Below, in pieces: positions 33,177 through 41,988 of a stretch of DNA of 64,000 nucleotides. Every line of letters begins with the position of its first letter. Position 1 is the stretch's first letter. Origin of the DNA: Reyranella sp. (GTDB lineage: Bacteria > Pseudomonadota > Alphaproteobacteria > Reyranellales > Reyranellaceae). The notes under the pieces were generated by a model. The model was not told the DNA's origin, did not search any database, and worked only from the letters and a program-made list of their open reading frames with translations. The stretch lies in NCBI RefSeq assembly GCF_004297265.1, contig NZ_SCUT01000063.1:62001-126000 (forward strand), given 5' to 3'. A program made the position numbers and the translations under genes.

Positions 33177-34409
33177 TCAGATCGCCGGGGCGCGAACCTT
33201 CCCGGTCGCCCCGGGCAGCAGGAAGGTGATGATCCAGCAGGCGAACAGCATCGCCGCCGAGCCGCCGAGGCAGAAGCCGATACCGCCCCACTGGTAGAAG
33301 AGTCCGGAGAGGAGTGTTCCCGCGAGGCGGCCGCAGGCGTTGGCGGCGTAATAGAAGCCCACATCCTCGGCCGCCTTCTCCGATCCTGCATAGGCCAGGA
33401 TCAGGTACGAATGCAGCGAGGAGTTGACGGCGAAGGGCAAAGCGAACAGCGCCAGTCCCACCACGACGACGAGATCAGGTCGCAGGTCGAACTGGCTGTT
33501 CAAGACGAGGGCGATCGCCAGCGGCACGGCGAGCAGGAGGACCGCCCAGAGGCGCGCGCCCGGCACTTCGCGGCTGAGCCCGTCGGCGCTGCGCGGCACC
33601 AGGGCGGGCGCGACGGCCTGCAGCCCGCCATAGGCGATCGTCCAGGCGGCGAGGAACGCGCCCACCTCCACGAACCGCCATCCCGAGGCGTAGAGAAACA
33701 CCGGCAGGCCGACGACGAACCAAACGTCGCGTGCGCCGAACATGAAGACCCGCGCGGCTGCCAACAGGTTGACGCCCGCCGACTTGGCGAACAGCTCGCG
33801 CATCGTCTTCGAGGCCTTCGCCTTGCCGAGGTCGCGCGGCAGCAGCAACAGCCCAGCCAGCAGCACGACGAGCAGCAGCCCAGCCATCAGCCAGAGCGCC
33901 GCGCGGAAGCCTGCCGCCTCGAGCAGCAGGCCGCCCACGAAGAAGCCCAGGCCCTTCATGGCGTTCTTCGAGCCGGTGAACCATGCCACCCACTTGAAGA
34001 GACGGCCTGCGCCCTCGCCCGCCGTCGCCTTGATGGCCGACTTGGAGGCGGTCTTGGTGAAGTCCTTGGCGAGCCCGGCCAGGCCCTGCGCCACGACGAC
34101 CCAGGCAACGGAGAGGACGGGGCTCCATGCCGGATCGAGCGCCGAGAGCAGGAACAGGCTGGCGATCTGCAGCAGCTGGCCCGTCATCATCATGCGCGGG
34201 ATGCCGAAGCGCGTGGCCAGCCAACCGCCAGCGAGATTGGCGACGATGCCGGCGAACTCGTAGAGCAGGAACAGGAAGGCGAGCGTGAACGGCGAGTAGC
34301 CGAGCTGGAAGAAATGCAGCAGCACGAGCATGCGCAGCGCGCCGTCGACCAGGGTGAAGCCCCAGTACGACGCGGTGACGATCAGATAGTCGCGCGCCTT
34401 CGTTGCCAT
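33177..34409 (-). CDS. arsJ: Organoarsenical efflux MFS transporter ArsJ
   Basis: 410 residues from the ATG at 34409, which overlaps the GAPDH stop by one base (TGATG). The N terminus ARDYLIVTASYWGFTLVDGALRMLVLLHFF (first 20: ARDYLIVTASYWGFTLVDGA) and FTKTASKSAIKATAGEGAGRLF are hallmarks of ArsJ. About twelve membrane segments are seen. ArsJ exports 1-arseno-3-phosphoglycerate, the unstable product of GAPDH acting with arsenate instead of phosphate, which then breaks down outside. The coupled GAPDH gene directly upstream fits this known pair. Confidence 0.93.
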   Translation of the reverse strand: MATKARDYLIVTASYWGFTLVDGALRMLVLLHFFQLGYSPFTLAFLFLLYEFAGIVANLAGGWLATRFGIPRMMMTGQLLQIASLFLLSALDPAWSPVLSVAWVVVAQGLAGLAKDFTKTASKSAIKATAGEGAGRLFKWVAWFTGSKNAMKGLGFFVGGLLLEAAGFRAALWLMAGLLLVVLLAGLLLLPRDLGKAKASKTMRELFAKSAGVNLLAAARVFMFGARDVWFVVGLPVFLYASGWRFVEVGAFLAAWTIAYGGLQAVAPALVPRSADGLSREVPGARLWAVLLLAVPLAIALVLNSQFDLRPDLVVVVGLALFALPFAVNSSLHSYLILAYAGSEKAAEDVGFYYAANACGRLAGTLLSGLFYQWGGIGFCLGGSAAMLFACWIITFLLPGATGKVRAPAI

Positions 34410-35452
34410 CACGTGGCCTTATCGATCACCATCCGGGCGAGATCGACCATGCGGCAGACATAGCCGACCTCGTTGTCGTACCAGGCATAGACCTTGAGCA
34501 GCGTGCCGTCGGTCACCATGGTGCTAGGTGCATCGACGATCGAGCTGCGCGTGTCGTTGCAATAGTCCGCCGACACCAGGGGCCTGGTCTCGTAGCCCAG
34601 GATACCGGCGAGCGGCCCCCGCGCCGCTTCCTGAAAGAGCGCGTTGACTTCGGCTTCCGAGGTGGAGCGCTTCAGTTCGAACACGCAGTCGGTGAGGCTG
34701 GCGTTGAGGACCGGCGCGCGGACAGCATGGCCGTTCAGTTTGCCCTTGAGCTCGGGATAGATGACCGTGATCGCGGTGGCGCTGCCGGTCGTCGTCGGCT
34801 GTAGCGACAGCATGGCTGAGCGCGCGCGGCGAAGGTCCTTGTGCGGCGCATCGACGACGACATTGGTGTTGGTCGGCGCATGGATCGTCGTGATCTGGCC
34901 ATGCCGGATGCCAATCGACTCATGCACGACCTTGACCACGGGCGCGAGGCAGTTGGTGGTGCAGGAGGCCGCTGTCAGCAGGTGATGACGGGCAGGCTCG
35001 TAGAGATGGTCGTTGACCCCCAGCACGAGGTTCAGCGCCCGCTCGTCCTTTACGGGAGCCGCCACGATCACCTTCTTCACGCCGCGATCGAAGTAGGCCT
35101 GAAGCTGCTCCGGCTTCAGGAACTTGCCGGTGCATTCGAGCACCATCTCGCAGCCGAGGTCGCCCCAAGCGACGTCTCCGGGCGAGGCGGCGGCACTGAA
35201 GCCCAGATAGGTGCCGCCGACCGCCAGGCCGCGCTCGCCGTCGACTTCGAAGGAGGTGTGCCAGCGCCCGTGCATGCTGTCGAACTCGAGAAGATGCGCC
35301 GTTGCTGCCGCACCGCCCTTGATCTCATTGACGTGGATGACCTCGAGGCGGTTGTCCCGCCGCGGATCGTCCAGCGGGCGCTGTATGCCGCCGAACGCGG
35401 CCCGCAAGGCGAGGCGTCCCATGCGCCCCATGCCGTTGATACCGATCTTCAT
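34409..35452 (-). CDS. gap: ArsJ-associated glyceraldehyde-3-phosphate dehydrogenase
   Basis: 347 residues. The NAD-binding start is [12 protein letters not shown]; catalytic Cys164 lies in [11 protein letters not shown] and His191 in [10 protein letters not shown]. The C-terminal [19 protein letters not shown] is standard. In this position the enzyme is expected to make 1-arseno-3-phosphoglycerate from arsenate for export by ArsJ. It is not likely to be the housekeeping glycolytic enzyme because it is coupled to arsJ and follows the arsR-arsC fusion by 16 bases. GGAGCGG precedes the ATG. Confidence 0.92.
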   Translation of the reverse strand: MKIGINGMGRMGRLALRAAFGGIQRPLDDPRRDNRLEVIHVNEIKGGAAATAHLLEFDSMHGRWHTSFEVDGERGLAVGGTYLGFSAAASPGDVAWGDLGCEMVLECTGKFLKPEQLQAYFDRGVKKVIVAAPVKDERALNLVLGVNDHLYEPARHHLLTAASCTTNCLAPVVKVVHESIGIRHGQITTIHAPTNTNVVVDAPHKDLRRARSAMLSLQPTTTGSATAITVIYPELKGKLNGHAVRAPVLNASLTDCVFELKRSTSEAEVNALFQEAARGPLAGILGYETRPLVSADYCNDTRSSIVDAPSTMVTDGTLLKVYAWYDNEVGYVCRMVDLARMVIDKAT

Positions 35453-35468
35453 CGTCCGCTCCGCCGGC

Positions 35469-36317
35469 TCAGGCGAGTGCTTTGGCGGAGTCGCCGATCT
35501 CGTCGAGACGCTTCTTGAGGGCCATCCGGTCGAGCGACGCATAGGGAAGGTTGACGAAGATCTCCAGGCGTCGGCGGATCATGCCGTAGAGCTCGTTGAT
35601 CATCGTCGCCCGCTCCACCTCCGAGCCGATGAACTTGGCGGGATCGGGCAATGGCCACGCGCCCGTCACCGAACGCTCGCCGAAATCAGGGCAGTGCTGG
35701 CCCTGCAGGATGTCGCAGAGCGTGATGACGAAATCCATGCGGGGCGCATTCGGGCCGGTGAACTCGTCCCACGATTTGCAGCGCAGTGCTTCGACGTCGT
35801 GACCGAGGGCGCGAAGCTTGGCCAGCACCTCCGGCATCGGCTGCGGCGACGGATCGGAGCCCGCGGAGTAGGCGTTGAACTTGCCCTTCCCCACCTGCCC
35901 GAGGATCGCCTCGGCCATGAGCGATCGGGCGGAATTATGCGTGCACAGGAACAAGACGTTGAAGGCGGGGGTCATGTGAACCTCGGGTTGATCCTCGGGC
36001 AGGAGTCGCGCCAGGTCGCCACAGAGGTCCGGTCGTCCGCCACAGCACGTCTCCGTCAGGAAGCTGAAGAGCGCGCGCAAACCGGCGAAACGGACCGCGT
36101 AGATGATGTTGCGGCCCTGCCGGGTGGACTGGACGAGGCCGGACTGTTCGAGAGCGGCCAGATGGAACGACAGCGTCGAGGGCAGCTGCCCCAGCGCGCT
36201 GGCGATTTCGCCGGCCGCCATGCCGGAAGCGCCCTTGGTCGCCAGAATCCGCATCAGTTTGAGGCGGGTTTCCTGGGAAAGGGCACTAAATCCGGCAGCG
36301 GCGTCCGAGGCTTCCAT
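35469..36317 (-). CDS. arsRC: ArsR-ArsC fusion: repressor joined to thioredoxin-type arsenate reductase
   Basis: 282 residues. Residues 1-100 are an ArsR winged helix ([33 protein letters not shown]) with Cys91, Cys92 and Cys99 ([11 protein letters not shown]) as candidate As(III) ligands. Residues 119-282 are a low-molecular-weight phosphatase-like arsenate reductase with the P-loop C125THNSAR131 and the relay cysteines Cys201 and Cys209. One chain would thus make As(III) and sense it. Met115 (MTPAFN) could allow separate ArsC synthesis. The start at 36317 is the first Met of the conserved ArsR part. It is divergent from acr3 and leads the gap-arsJ transcript. Confidence 0.93.
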   Translation of the reverse strand: MEASDAAAGFSALSQETRLKLMRILATKGASGMAAGEIASALGQLPSTLSFHLAALEQSGLVQSTRQGRNIIYAVRFAGLRALFSFLTETCCGGRPDLCGDLARLLPEDQPEVHMTPAFNVLFLCTHNSARSLMAEAILGQVGKGKFNAYSAGSDPSPQPMPEVLAKLRALGHDVEALRCKSWDEFTGPNAPRMDFVITLCDILQGQHCPDFGERSVTGAWPLPDPAKFIGSEVERATMINELYGMIRRRLEIFVNLPYASLDRMALKKRLDEIGDSAKALA

Positions 36318-36414
36318 AGTTCTCGAATAATCCAAAAATGTGACATACGTATTACCCAGTTGGCCGTCATGAGTCGATGGCGACCCTCGGCAGAACGATC
36401 CGGAGACGACCCAC
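36318..36414. promoter_or_regulatory. Shared promoter region of arsRC and acr3
   Basis: This 97-base divergent spacer is locally AT-rich. TTCTCGAAT at 36320-36328 matches the half-sites seen at the other two ars promoters and lies right against the arsRC start, where a bound repressor would block it. Exact -35/-10 boxes are not clear enough to place. Confidence 0.5.
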
Positions 36415-37470
36415 ATGTCCCTTTTCGAGCGTTACCTGACCCTGTGGGTCGCCCTGTGCATTGTCGTCGGAATCGCTCTGGGGCATTTCTTCCCCGCCCT
36501 CTTCCATGCCGTCGGGGCGGCGGAGGTAGCGCACGTCAACCTGCCGGTGGCGGCGCTGATCTGGCTGATGATCATCCCGATGCTGATCAAGGTCGACTTC
36601 GCCGCCATCGCCGAGGTGCGCCAGCACTGGCGCGGCATCGGGGTCACGCTGTTCATCAACTGGGCGGTGAAGCCCTTCTCGATGGCTGCCCTCGGCTGGC
36701 TGTTCGTCGGCTGGCTGTTCAAGCCGTGGCTGCCGGCCGACCAGATCGACAGCTACATAGCGGGCCTGATCCTGCTGGCCGCCGCGCCTTGCACGGCAAT
36801 GGTGTTCGTGTGGAGCAACCTGTCGGACGGCGATCCCGACTTCACGCTCACGCAGGTGGCGTTGAACGACACGATCATGCTCGTCGCCTTCGCCCCCATC
36901 GTCGGGCTGCTGCTCGGCCTCTCGGCGATCGTCGTGCCGTGGCAGACGCTGCTGCTCTCGGTCGCCCTCTACATCCTCGTGCCGGTTGTGCTGGCGCAAC
37001 TCGTGCGCCGGGCGGCTCTTGCACAGGGCGGCCAGCAGGGTCTGGGCGGCCTGCTGGCGCGCCTTCAGCCGGCGTCGCTGGTCGCCTTGCTGGCGACGCT
37101 CGTCCTGCTGTTCGGCTTCCAGGGCGAGCAGATCATCGCGCAGCCGGTGATCATCGCCCTCCTGGCCGTGCCCATCCTGATCCAGGTCTACTTCAACTCG
37201 GGTCTCGCCTATCTCCTGAACCGCGCTGCCGGCGAGCAGCATTGCGTGGCCGCCCCTTCGGCGCTGATCGGCGCCAGCAACTTCTTCGAGCTGGCGGTCG
37301 CGGCCGCCATCAGCATCTTCGGCTTTTCCTCGGGCGCGGCACTGGCCACCGTGGTCGGCGTCCTCATCGAGGTGCCGGTCATGCTGTCCGTGGTGAAGAT
37401 CGTGAATGCGAGCAAGGGGTGGTACGAACGTAACGGCGCCGTCTCCCCTCGCGGCGGCTCGCGACTCTGA
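36415..37470 (+). CDS. acr3: ACR3 family arsenite efflux permease
   Basis: 351 residues and about ten membrane segments. Family marks are SLFERYLTLWVALCIVVGIALG at the N terminus, Cys126 in LLAAAPCTAMVFVWSNL, essential in characterised Acr3 proteins, and SALIGASNFFELAVAAAIS with the conserved Glu. It exports arsenite, and possibly antimonite, using the proton gradient. It is divergent from arsRC and shares its control region, so As(III) made by the reductase half should relieve repression and be pumped out. Confidence 0.95.
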   Translation: MSLFERYLTLWVALCIVVGIALGHFFPALFHAVGAAEVAHVNLPVAALIWLMIIPMLIKVDFAAIAEVRQHWRGIGVTLFINWAVKPFSMAALGWLFVGWLFKPWLPADQIDSYIAGLILLAAAPCTAMVFVWSNLSDGDPDFTLTQVALNDTIMLVAFAPIVGLLLGLSAIVVPWQTLLLSVALYILVPVVLAQLVRRAALAQGGQQGLGGLLARLQPASLVALLATLVLLFGFQGEQIIAQPVIIALLAVPILIQVYFNSGLAYLLNRAAGEQHCVAAPSALIGASNFFELAVAAAISIFGFSSGAALATVVGVLIEVPVMLSVVKIVNASKGWYERNGAVSPRGGSRL

Positions 37471-37532
37471 CGCGCCCAGGGGGAGCGGTCGACTTTGCCT
37501 CGTCCCCTGGTGGTGATAGCATTCTTCGATTG

Positions 37533-39059
37533 ATGACCATCGTGGGGAAGCCGTCGCCGGCATGCTTCGTGGCTTCTTCGTTTCATAGGTGCTTCCGCGT
37601 CGCGACCGTTGCGATCGCCCTGTTCCTGTTGGGTCATCCGTCTGCACAAGCCCAGAACGCGCAGACGCAGGGCGGCGTCTTCCAACACAAATGGTCGAGC
37701 CCCATTCCTCCGGACGCCATCACGACGACGGATGTCGAGAATGCGCTCGTCTGGACACGCCACCTCGGTGCCGCGGTGGATGGCGATGCTGGTCCGTACC
37801 TTCGACGGGCCATCTCGGGATGGCAGACATCAAAGGGCTTTCAGGCCACGGGAACGCTGACCGCCTCGCAGAAAATGGATCTGGTGAGAGAAGGCCTCAA
37901 AGCACGGGATACCCATGGCTGGGCCTTGATGATTGACGACGCCATCGGCTTCTCGGTCGGCATACCGACGAAGTTCTCCACCCCGCAGCCTCCGACCAGG
38001 TCCCAGGGCGATTGGTGGTACGAGGCGTCGGGCGCCTTCGGCCACACCGTGACGGTCATCCCCCGCAAGGCGGCATGCGCGTCGATGGACGAGATGTTCA
38101 ATGCCCTGCTTTCCATTTCGGCACCCGATCGGGAGGTCACCTACCAGGCGCGCAAGGACGACTGGTTCGTGATCGCCGGGCGACGCGGCGAGCACCGTTT
38201 CTACACACGGGCACAGTGCCGCGATCAGGCGATCGTCAGGGTCATCATGAGTGTGCATGCCTCGCAAGCCGAGGCTCTCGGGTTCATGTTCGTGGCCGTT
38301 GCCAACAGTCTTTCCCTGAAGCCGACCCTGAATGCCCAGGCACAGCCATCCCCCCGGATCGTCTTCCCGCCGCCTCCTCCCGGCTACGCCGCGGCGGCGA
38401 CCAGGCCATACCCATCGCCGCCTTTGACGCCGCAGATTCCCGAGCCCGAGCCGGCAACTTCGCGCGCGCCGACCGGTGCGGTCGACAAGGCCGGCAAGAC
38501 GGCCTCGATCCGACTGACGCTCTTCGACGGGATCGAATTGAAGCCCCGCGAAGTCTTCGAGCGCGCTTCCGAGACGGTGTACGTCGTGCGTACCGGGCAA
38601 AAACAGGGCTCAGCCGTGGCCATCAGCGACCGCGAGGTGGTGACGAACTGTCATGTGCTGGACTCGAACCTGCGCGCGGTCCTGGAACGGGACGGGCGAA
38701 AGCAGAATGCGACCCTGACGTCGGCGAACCCGAAGGCGGATCGCTGCATCCTCACCAGCGAAGCTCCCCTTCCCAAGTGGGTCCGGGTTCGTCCCTATGC
38801 CGACATCAAGGTCGGGGAGAGAGCCTTCTCCATCGGCGCGCCCCAAGGTCTCGAATTGACCATTGCCGAAGGCATCGTCTCGGCCAAGCGAGTGATCGAC
38901 GGCGAACGGCTGCTGCAGACGTCCGCCCCCATCTCGAGGGGTTCCTCCGGCGGCGGCCTGTTCGATGCGCAGGGCCAGCTCATCGGCATTACGACCTGGA
39001 TGCGCAAGGATGCGCAAAACCTGAACTTCGCAATCGCGGCCGAGGAATTCGCCAGATAA
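37533..39059 (+). CDS. Exported trypsin-like serine protease with N-terminal peptidoglycan-binding-like domain
   Basis: 508 residues from the ATG at 37533 (TTG at 37530 possible). A signal peptide (RVATVAIALFLLGHPSAQAQ) precedes a helical segment (DVENALVWTRHLGAAVDGDA, then RRAISGWQTSKGFQATGTL) resembling peptidoglycan-binding modules. A middle domain has two or three cysteines, and a long Pro-rich linker (PPPPPGYAAAATRPYPSPP) leads to an S1C-type protease with His374 (TNCHVL), Asp403 (KADRCIL) and Ser472 (RGSSGGGLF). It lacks PDZ domains. It lies after acr3 but has no obvious arsenic role. The protease is expected to work in the periplasm or at the surface. Confidence 0.87.
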   Translation: MTIVGKPSPACFVASSFHRCFRVATVAIALFLLGHPSAQAQNAQTQGGVFQHKWSSPIPPDAITTTDVENALVWTRHLGAAVDGDAGPYLRRAISGWQTSKGFQATGTLTASQKMDLVREGLKARDTHGWALMIDDAIGFSVGIPTKFSTPQPPTRSQGDWWYEASGAFGHTVTVIPRKAACASMDEMFNALLSISAPDREVTYQARKDDWFVIAGRRGEHRFYTRAQCRDQAIVRVIMSVHASQAEALGFMFVAVANSLSLKPTLNAQAQPSPRIVFPPPPPGYAAAATRPYPSPPLTPQIPEPEPATSRAPTGAVDKAGKTASIRLTLFDGIELKPREVFERASETVYVVRTGQKQGSAVAISDREVVTNCHVLDSNLRAVLERDGRKQNATLTSANPKADRCILTSEAPLPKWVRVRPYADIKVGERAFSIGAPQGLELTIAEGIVSAKRVIDGERLLQTSAPISRGSSGGGLFDAQGQLIGITTWMRKDAQNLNFAIAAEEFAR

Positions 39060-39338
39060 GCGATGCCTGCAGCAGGCCTTTGGCCTCATCTCCGTGCGTG
39101 TAGTCGAAGTCAGACGACTGTGCCGTGCTGTGTCCTCAGTGGAGCGGTGGCCACTCTGTCGAGTGTCCAAGCGAATGCGACAGCGAAATCAGGGCCCCCG
39201 CAATGCGCACAGCGGCCGACCCTCGTTGCAGACCGGCAGAAGTACCCCCCTTCCAGGGGCTCCTCCAGCCAGACGGTGATGCCGCTATATCCCCTTTATG
39301 CAGATCACGACAGAAGCACATGGAAATCATATGGGGCA

Positions 39339-39599
39339 ATGGCCAATCATTGCCTCATGACATTGTTGCAGGCACGTATTTGGTCCGGCTTCGTCACGTC
39401 GATGGGTGTGATCGGCTTCGTGGGCCTGCTTGTCGCCAGCGGCCTGCTGCCGGACGAAGCGACGTTCTTGCGGACTGTGGCGTTTGCCTGGTTCCTCGCG
39501 TTCGGCATTGCCGGAATTGCCGTGAGGCACCGCACCAAACGTTCGGGGCGGAAAATGGAAAGGCCTGCGAAGCGTTCGATCAAACCCCAGCCTCGATGA
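39339..39599 (+). CDS. Possible small membrane protein
   Basis: 86 residues from the ATG at 39339; an ATG at 39357 gives 80. Two hydrophobic segments (GFVTSMGVIGFVGLLVASGL and FLRTVAFAWFLAFGIAGIAV) are followed by a very basic tail (RHRTKRSGRKMERPAKRS). GGGG lies near the first ATG, which sits inside a small stem GGCAAT/ATTGCC (39335-39354). The hydrophobic/basic layout favours a real product, but there is no recognised family. The 280 bases before it, from 39060, show nothing else I can support. Confidence 0.4.
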   Translation: MANHCLMTLLQARIWSGFVTSMGVIGFVGLLVASGLLPDEATFLRTVAFAWFLAFGIAGIAVRHRTKRSGRKMERPAKRSIKPQPR

Positions 39600-39868
39600 C
39601 TGCCGCGTCGCGCGTTCGAGGCTCACGCCTCGAGTCTCTGGCAAGCCTCGACGAGAGGCGAGACCGCCTTTCTGAGGTCAGGATGGCATGAAGGATGTAT
39701 TCCTCACCGCGGGCGAGGACGGTGGGACAGGCCTCGGACCGATTTTAATGCCGCGACTATGTGCGACCGATGCCGACCGTCTCGAATTCATATGCCGTCC
39801 GGCTTAGGAACGAGTGTCCAGTGACCGCCGAGAGGGTGCCTCATGGCGAATGCAAAGGGCGCCAACGT
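39600..39868. other. Intergenic stretch without a supported gene
   Basis: Short open frames exist on both strands, but none has a convincing start, ribosome-binding site or recognisable motif. It contains a small stem GAGGCTCACGCCTC (39618-39631). Together with 39060-39338 this is the least dense part of the window. Confidence 0.5.
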
Positions 39869-40150
39869 ATGTCGATCGTTCCGTGCTGGTCCAAAGCCTT
39901 GGCGCTTGCCACGGTCCTGCTTTGTGGTAGCCCGATTGTGATGGCTCCTGCCGGAGCCGAGCCTGCGGAAAGGCCCGCGGCACGGCCGGAAAAGCCAGGC
40001 GAACGCCCGCGGATGGCGCCGCCCTCGGGTGCTCCGTTGGTCGATCTTGCAAGCGGCTCGCGGCCTCTTGGACCGCTGTGCCGGATCTATTTCGGGTGCC
40101 CGCCGTCGCCTGCGCGGCGGCCGGCATTGCTCGACGGTGACCTTCAATAG
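39869..40150 (+). CDS. Small exported proline/arginine-rich protein
   Basis: 93 residues from the ATG at 39869, with AAAGGGCG ahead of it. A signal peptide (LALATVLLCGSPIVMAPAGA) precedes a low-complexity EPAERPAARPEKPGERPRMA and a C-terminal part with two cysteines (GPLCRIYFGCPPSP). I do not recognise the family. Small secreted proteins of this composition are common in alphaproteobacteria, and some are cell-envelope components. Confidence 0.5.
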   Translation: MSIVPCWSKALALATVLLCGSPIVMAPAGAEPAERPAARPEKPGERPRMAPPSGAPLVDLASGSRPLGPLCRIYFGCPPSPARRPALLDGDLQ

Positions 40151-40293
40151 TTAAGTCAAAACTGCAGGAGGCCCGTCGCATCGGCCCCGGTTAACGCGTC
40201 CTGTGTAGCCCGTATGTCTCGCCGAAGCTGTCGCCTGACATGCCGGGAAAGGTCCCTCGCTTCGACTTGGGCGACACGCTAAGAACGGCGCAC

Positions 40294-40875
40294 ATGATCC
40301 GTCGCCTCTACGATTGGGTGATCCGCCTCGCCCAACACAAGAATGCCATCCCCGCCATGGGCGTGATCTCCTTCATGGAGAGCTCGTTCTTCCCCATCCC
40401 GCCGGACGTGATGCTGGTGCCGATGGTGCTGGCCAACCGAGACAAGGCGTTCAGGATCGCCCTTGTCTGCACCGTCTGCTCCGTGCTGGGCGGCCTGTTC
40501 GGCTACGCCATCGGCTACTATTTCTTCGAGACGCTCGGCGCCTGGGTGGTGAAGACCTACGGGCTGCAGGCCGGCCTTGCCGCCTTCCGCGCCGGGTTCG
40601 AGGAGTACGGGATCTGGATCATCCTGATCAAAGGCCTGACGCCGATCCCCTATAAGCTGGTAACGATTGCTTCAGGCGCCGCGCATTTCGACCTCTTCAC
40701 ATTCGTGTGGGCGTCCATCGTGACGCGTGGCCTGCGCTTCTTCCTCGTGGCAGCCTTGCTCTGGAAGTTCGGCGAGCCGATCCGGGCCTTCATCGAGAAG
40801 CGCCTGACCCTGCTCACCTGGATCTTCCTGTTCGCCCTGATCGGCGGCTTCGTCGTCGTCCGCTATCTCTTCTAG
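40294..40875 (+). CDS. YqaA/DedA-like membrane protein
   Basis: 193 residues from the ATG at 40294; an ATG at 40240 would add 18 residues without membrane or signal character. Family marks are FMESSFFPIPPDVMLVPMVL and IKGLTPIPYKLVTIASGAAHFDLFTF, with four or five membrane segments. DedA-like proteins act in lipid-carrier and proton-dependent envelope homeostasis; this YqaA-type subgroup is less defined. dsbB follows after 9 bases and coq7 overlaps dsbB, so the three form an operon. Confidence 0.88.
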   Translation: MIRRLYDWVIRLAQHKNAIPAMGVISFMESSFFPIPPDVMLVPMVLANRDKAFRIALVCTVCSVLGGLFGYAIGYYFFETLGAWVVKTYGLQAGLAAFRAGFEEYGIWIILIKGLTPIPYKLVTIASGAAHFDLFTFVWASIVTRGLRFFLVAALLWKFGEPIRAFIEKRLTLLTWIFLFALIGGFVVVRYLF

Positions 40876-40884
40876 GATCGCTCC

Positions 40885-41388
40885 ATGGCTGCCACGCAGC
40901 GCCTCCCTCTCCCCAGCCAGCTCGGCCTGATCGCCCTGCTCGGCAGCGGCGTCATGATCGGCGGCGCCCTCTTCTTCCAGTATGCGATGGGCTTCCCGCC
41001 CTGCGAGATGTGCCACTGGCAGCGTTGGCCGCACATCGCGGCCATGGTCGCGGGCCTTGCAGCGTTCGCCTCGTCGAGCCGGCCCCGTCTCGCCACAACC
41101 TTCGTGGTGGTCGCCATCGCGGCCATCGCCGTCAGCTCGGCCATCGGGATCTTCCATGCCGGCGTCGAGTATCGCTGGTGGGCCGGCCCGCAATCCTGCA
41201 CCGGCACCGTGCCGACGGGTCTCTCGCCCGAAGAGCTGAAGAAGTACCTGTTCGGCGCCAAGATGGTCCGTTGCGATGCGGTCGTGTGGTCGCTGTTCGG
41301 GATCTCGATGGCCGGCTGGAATGCGATCCTGTCGGCGATCCTTGCGGGCGGCCTCGCCTCGTCCCTCTCCCGGATGGCAAAGCGATGA
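40885..41388 (+). CDS. dsbB: Disulfide bond formation protein DsbB
   Basis: 167 residues and four membrane segments. The two redox pairs are in place: Cys40-x-x-Cys43 (FPPCEMCHWQRWPH) after the first helix, and Cys105 with Cys130 in the second periplasmic loop (GPQSCTGT and MVRCDAV). It reoxidises a DsbA-type protein and passes electrons to ubiquinone. The neighbouring coq7 makes ubiquinone, which gives the operon a logic. The stop overlaps the coq7 start (ATGA). Confidence 0.92.
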   Translation: MAATQRLPLPSQLGLIALLGSGVMIGGALFFQYAMGFPPCEMCHWQRWPHIAAMVAGLAAFASSSRPRLATTFVVVAIAAIAVSSAIGIFHAGVEYRWWAGPQSCTGTVPTGLSPEELKKYLFGAKMVRCDAVVWSLFGISMAGWNAILSAILAGGLASSLSRMAKR

Positions 41389-41948
41389 AGACCGGCGACA
41401 ACCGCAATCCCGGCGATCCCGATGCCCGCGAACTGATCGAGCGCACGATCCGCGTCGACCAGGCCGGCGAGTTCGGCGCCGTGCGCATCTACGAGGGCCA
41501 GCTGGCGGCGCTGCGCTGGACCGGCCGCTCCAACAGCGAGACCGGCCGCCGGATCCAGCACATGGCGGCCCAGGAGCGCGAACACAACAAGGCGTTCGAC
41601 CGGCTGCTGGTCGAGCGCCGCGTTCGGCCGACGGTTCTCTCGCCGCTCTGGCACGTCGCGGGCTTCGCCCTGGGCGCGGCGACCGCGTTGATGGGCGACA
41701 AGGCGGCGATGGCCTGCACCGTCGCCGTCGAGGAGACGATCGAAGAGCATTACGCGAGCCAGGCCGCCAGGCTCGGCAACGACGAGGCGGAGCTGCGCAC
41801 GACGGTCGAAAAGTTCCGCGCCGAGGAGATCGAGCATCGCGACACGGCGCTGGCTGCGGGCGCCGAGCAGGCGGTGGGCTACGAAGCGCTGTCGGCCGTG
41901 ATCAAGACCGGCTCTCGACTGGCCATCTGGCTTTCGACGCGGATCTGA
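41385..41948 (+). CDS. coq7: Demethoxyubiquinone hydroxylase Coq7
   Basis: 187 residues. It adds the last hydroxyl group in ubiquinone synthesis. The diiron ligands are in place: Glu in QAGEFGAVRIY, E-x-x-H in AQEREHNKAF, Glu and E-x-x-H in VEETIEEHY and EIEHRDTAL. The short length is typical of alphaproteobacterial Coq7, in contrast to UbiF flavoproteins. It is translationally coupled to dsbB. A 12-bp stem follows its stop. Confidence 0.94.
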   Translation: MKTGDNRNPGDPDARELIERTIRVDQAGEFGAVRIYEGQLAALRWTGRSNSETGRRIQHMAAQEREHNKAFDRLLVERRVRPTVLSPLWHVAGFALGAATALMGDKAAMACTVAVEETIEEHYASQAARLGNDEAELRTTVEKFRAEEIEHRDTALAAGAEQAVGYEALSAVIKTGSRLAIWLSTRI

Positions 41949-41954
41949 ATCAAG

Positions 41955-41982
41955 GGAGTGCGCAACCGGAGTTGCGCGCTCC
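41955..41982. terminator. 12-bp stem between convergent coq7 and HNH genes
   Basis: GGAGTGCGCAAC (41955-41966) pairs with GTTGCGCGCTCC (41971-41982), with one wobble, around a CGGA loop. It lies between two convergent stops 40 bases apart and could serve both directions, but no T-run follows on either side. Confidence 0.45.
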
Positions 41983-41988
41983 AGCGAC

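Noticed and set aside
39600-39868. Possible decayed gene in the sparse region
   Set aside because: Translations in all frames show no stable similarity to a known family, so I only report it as empty.
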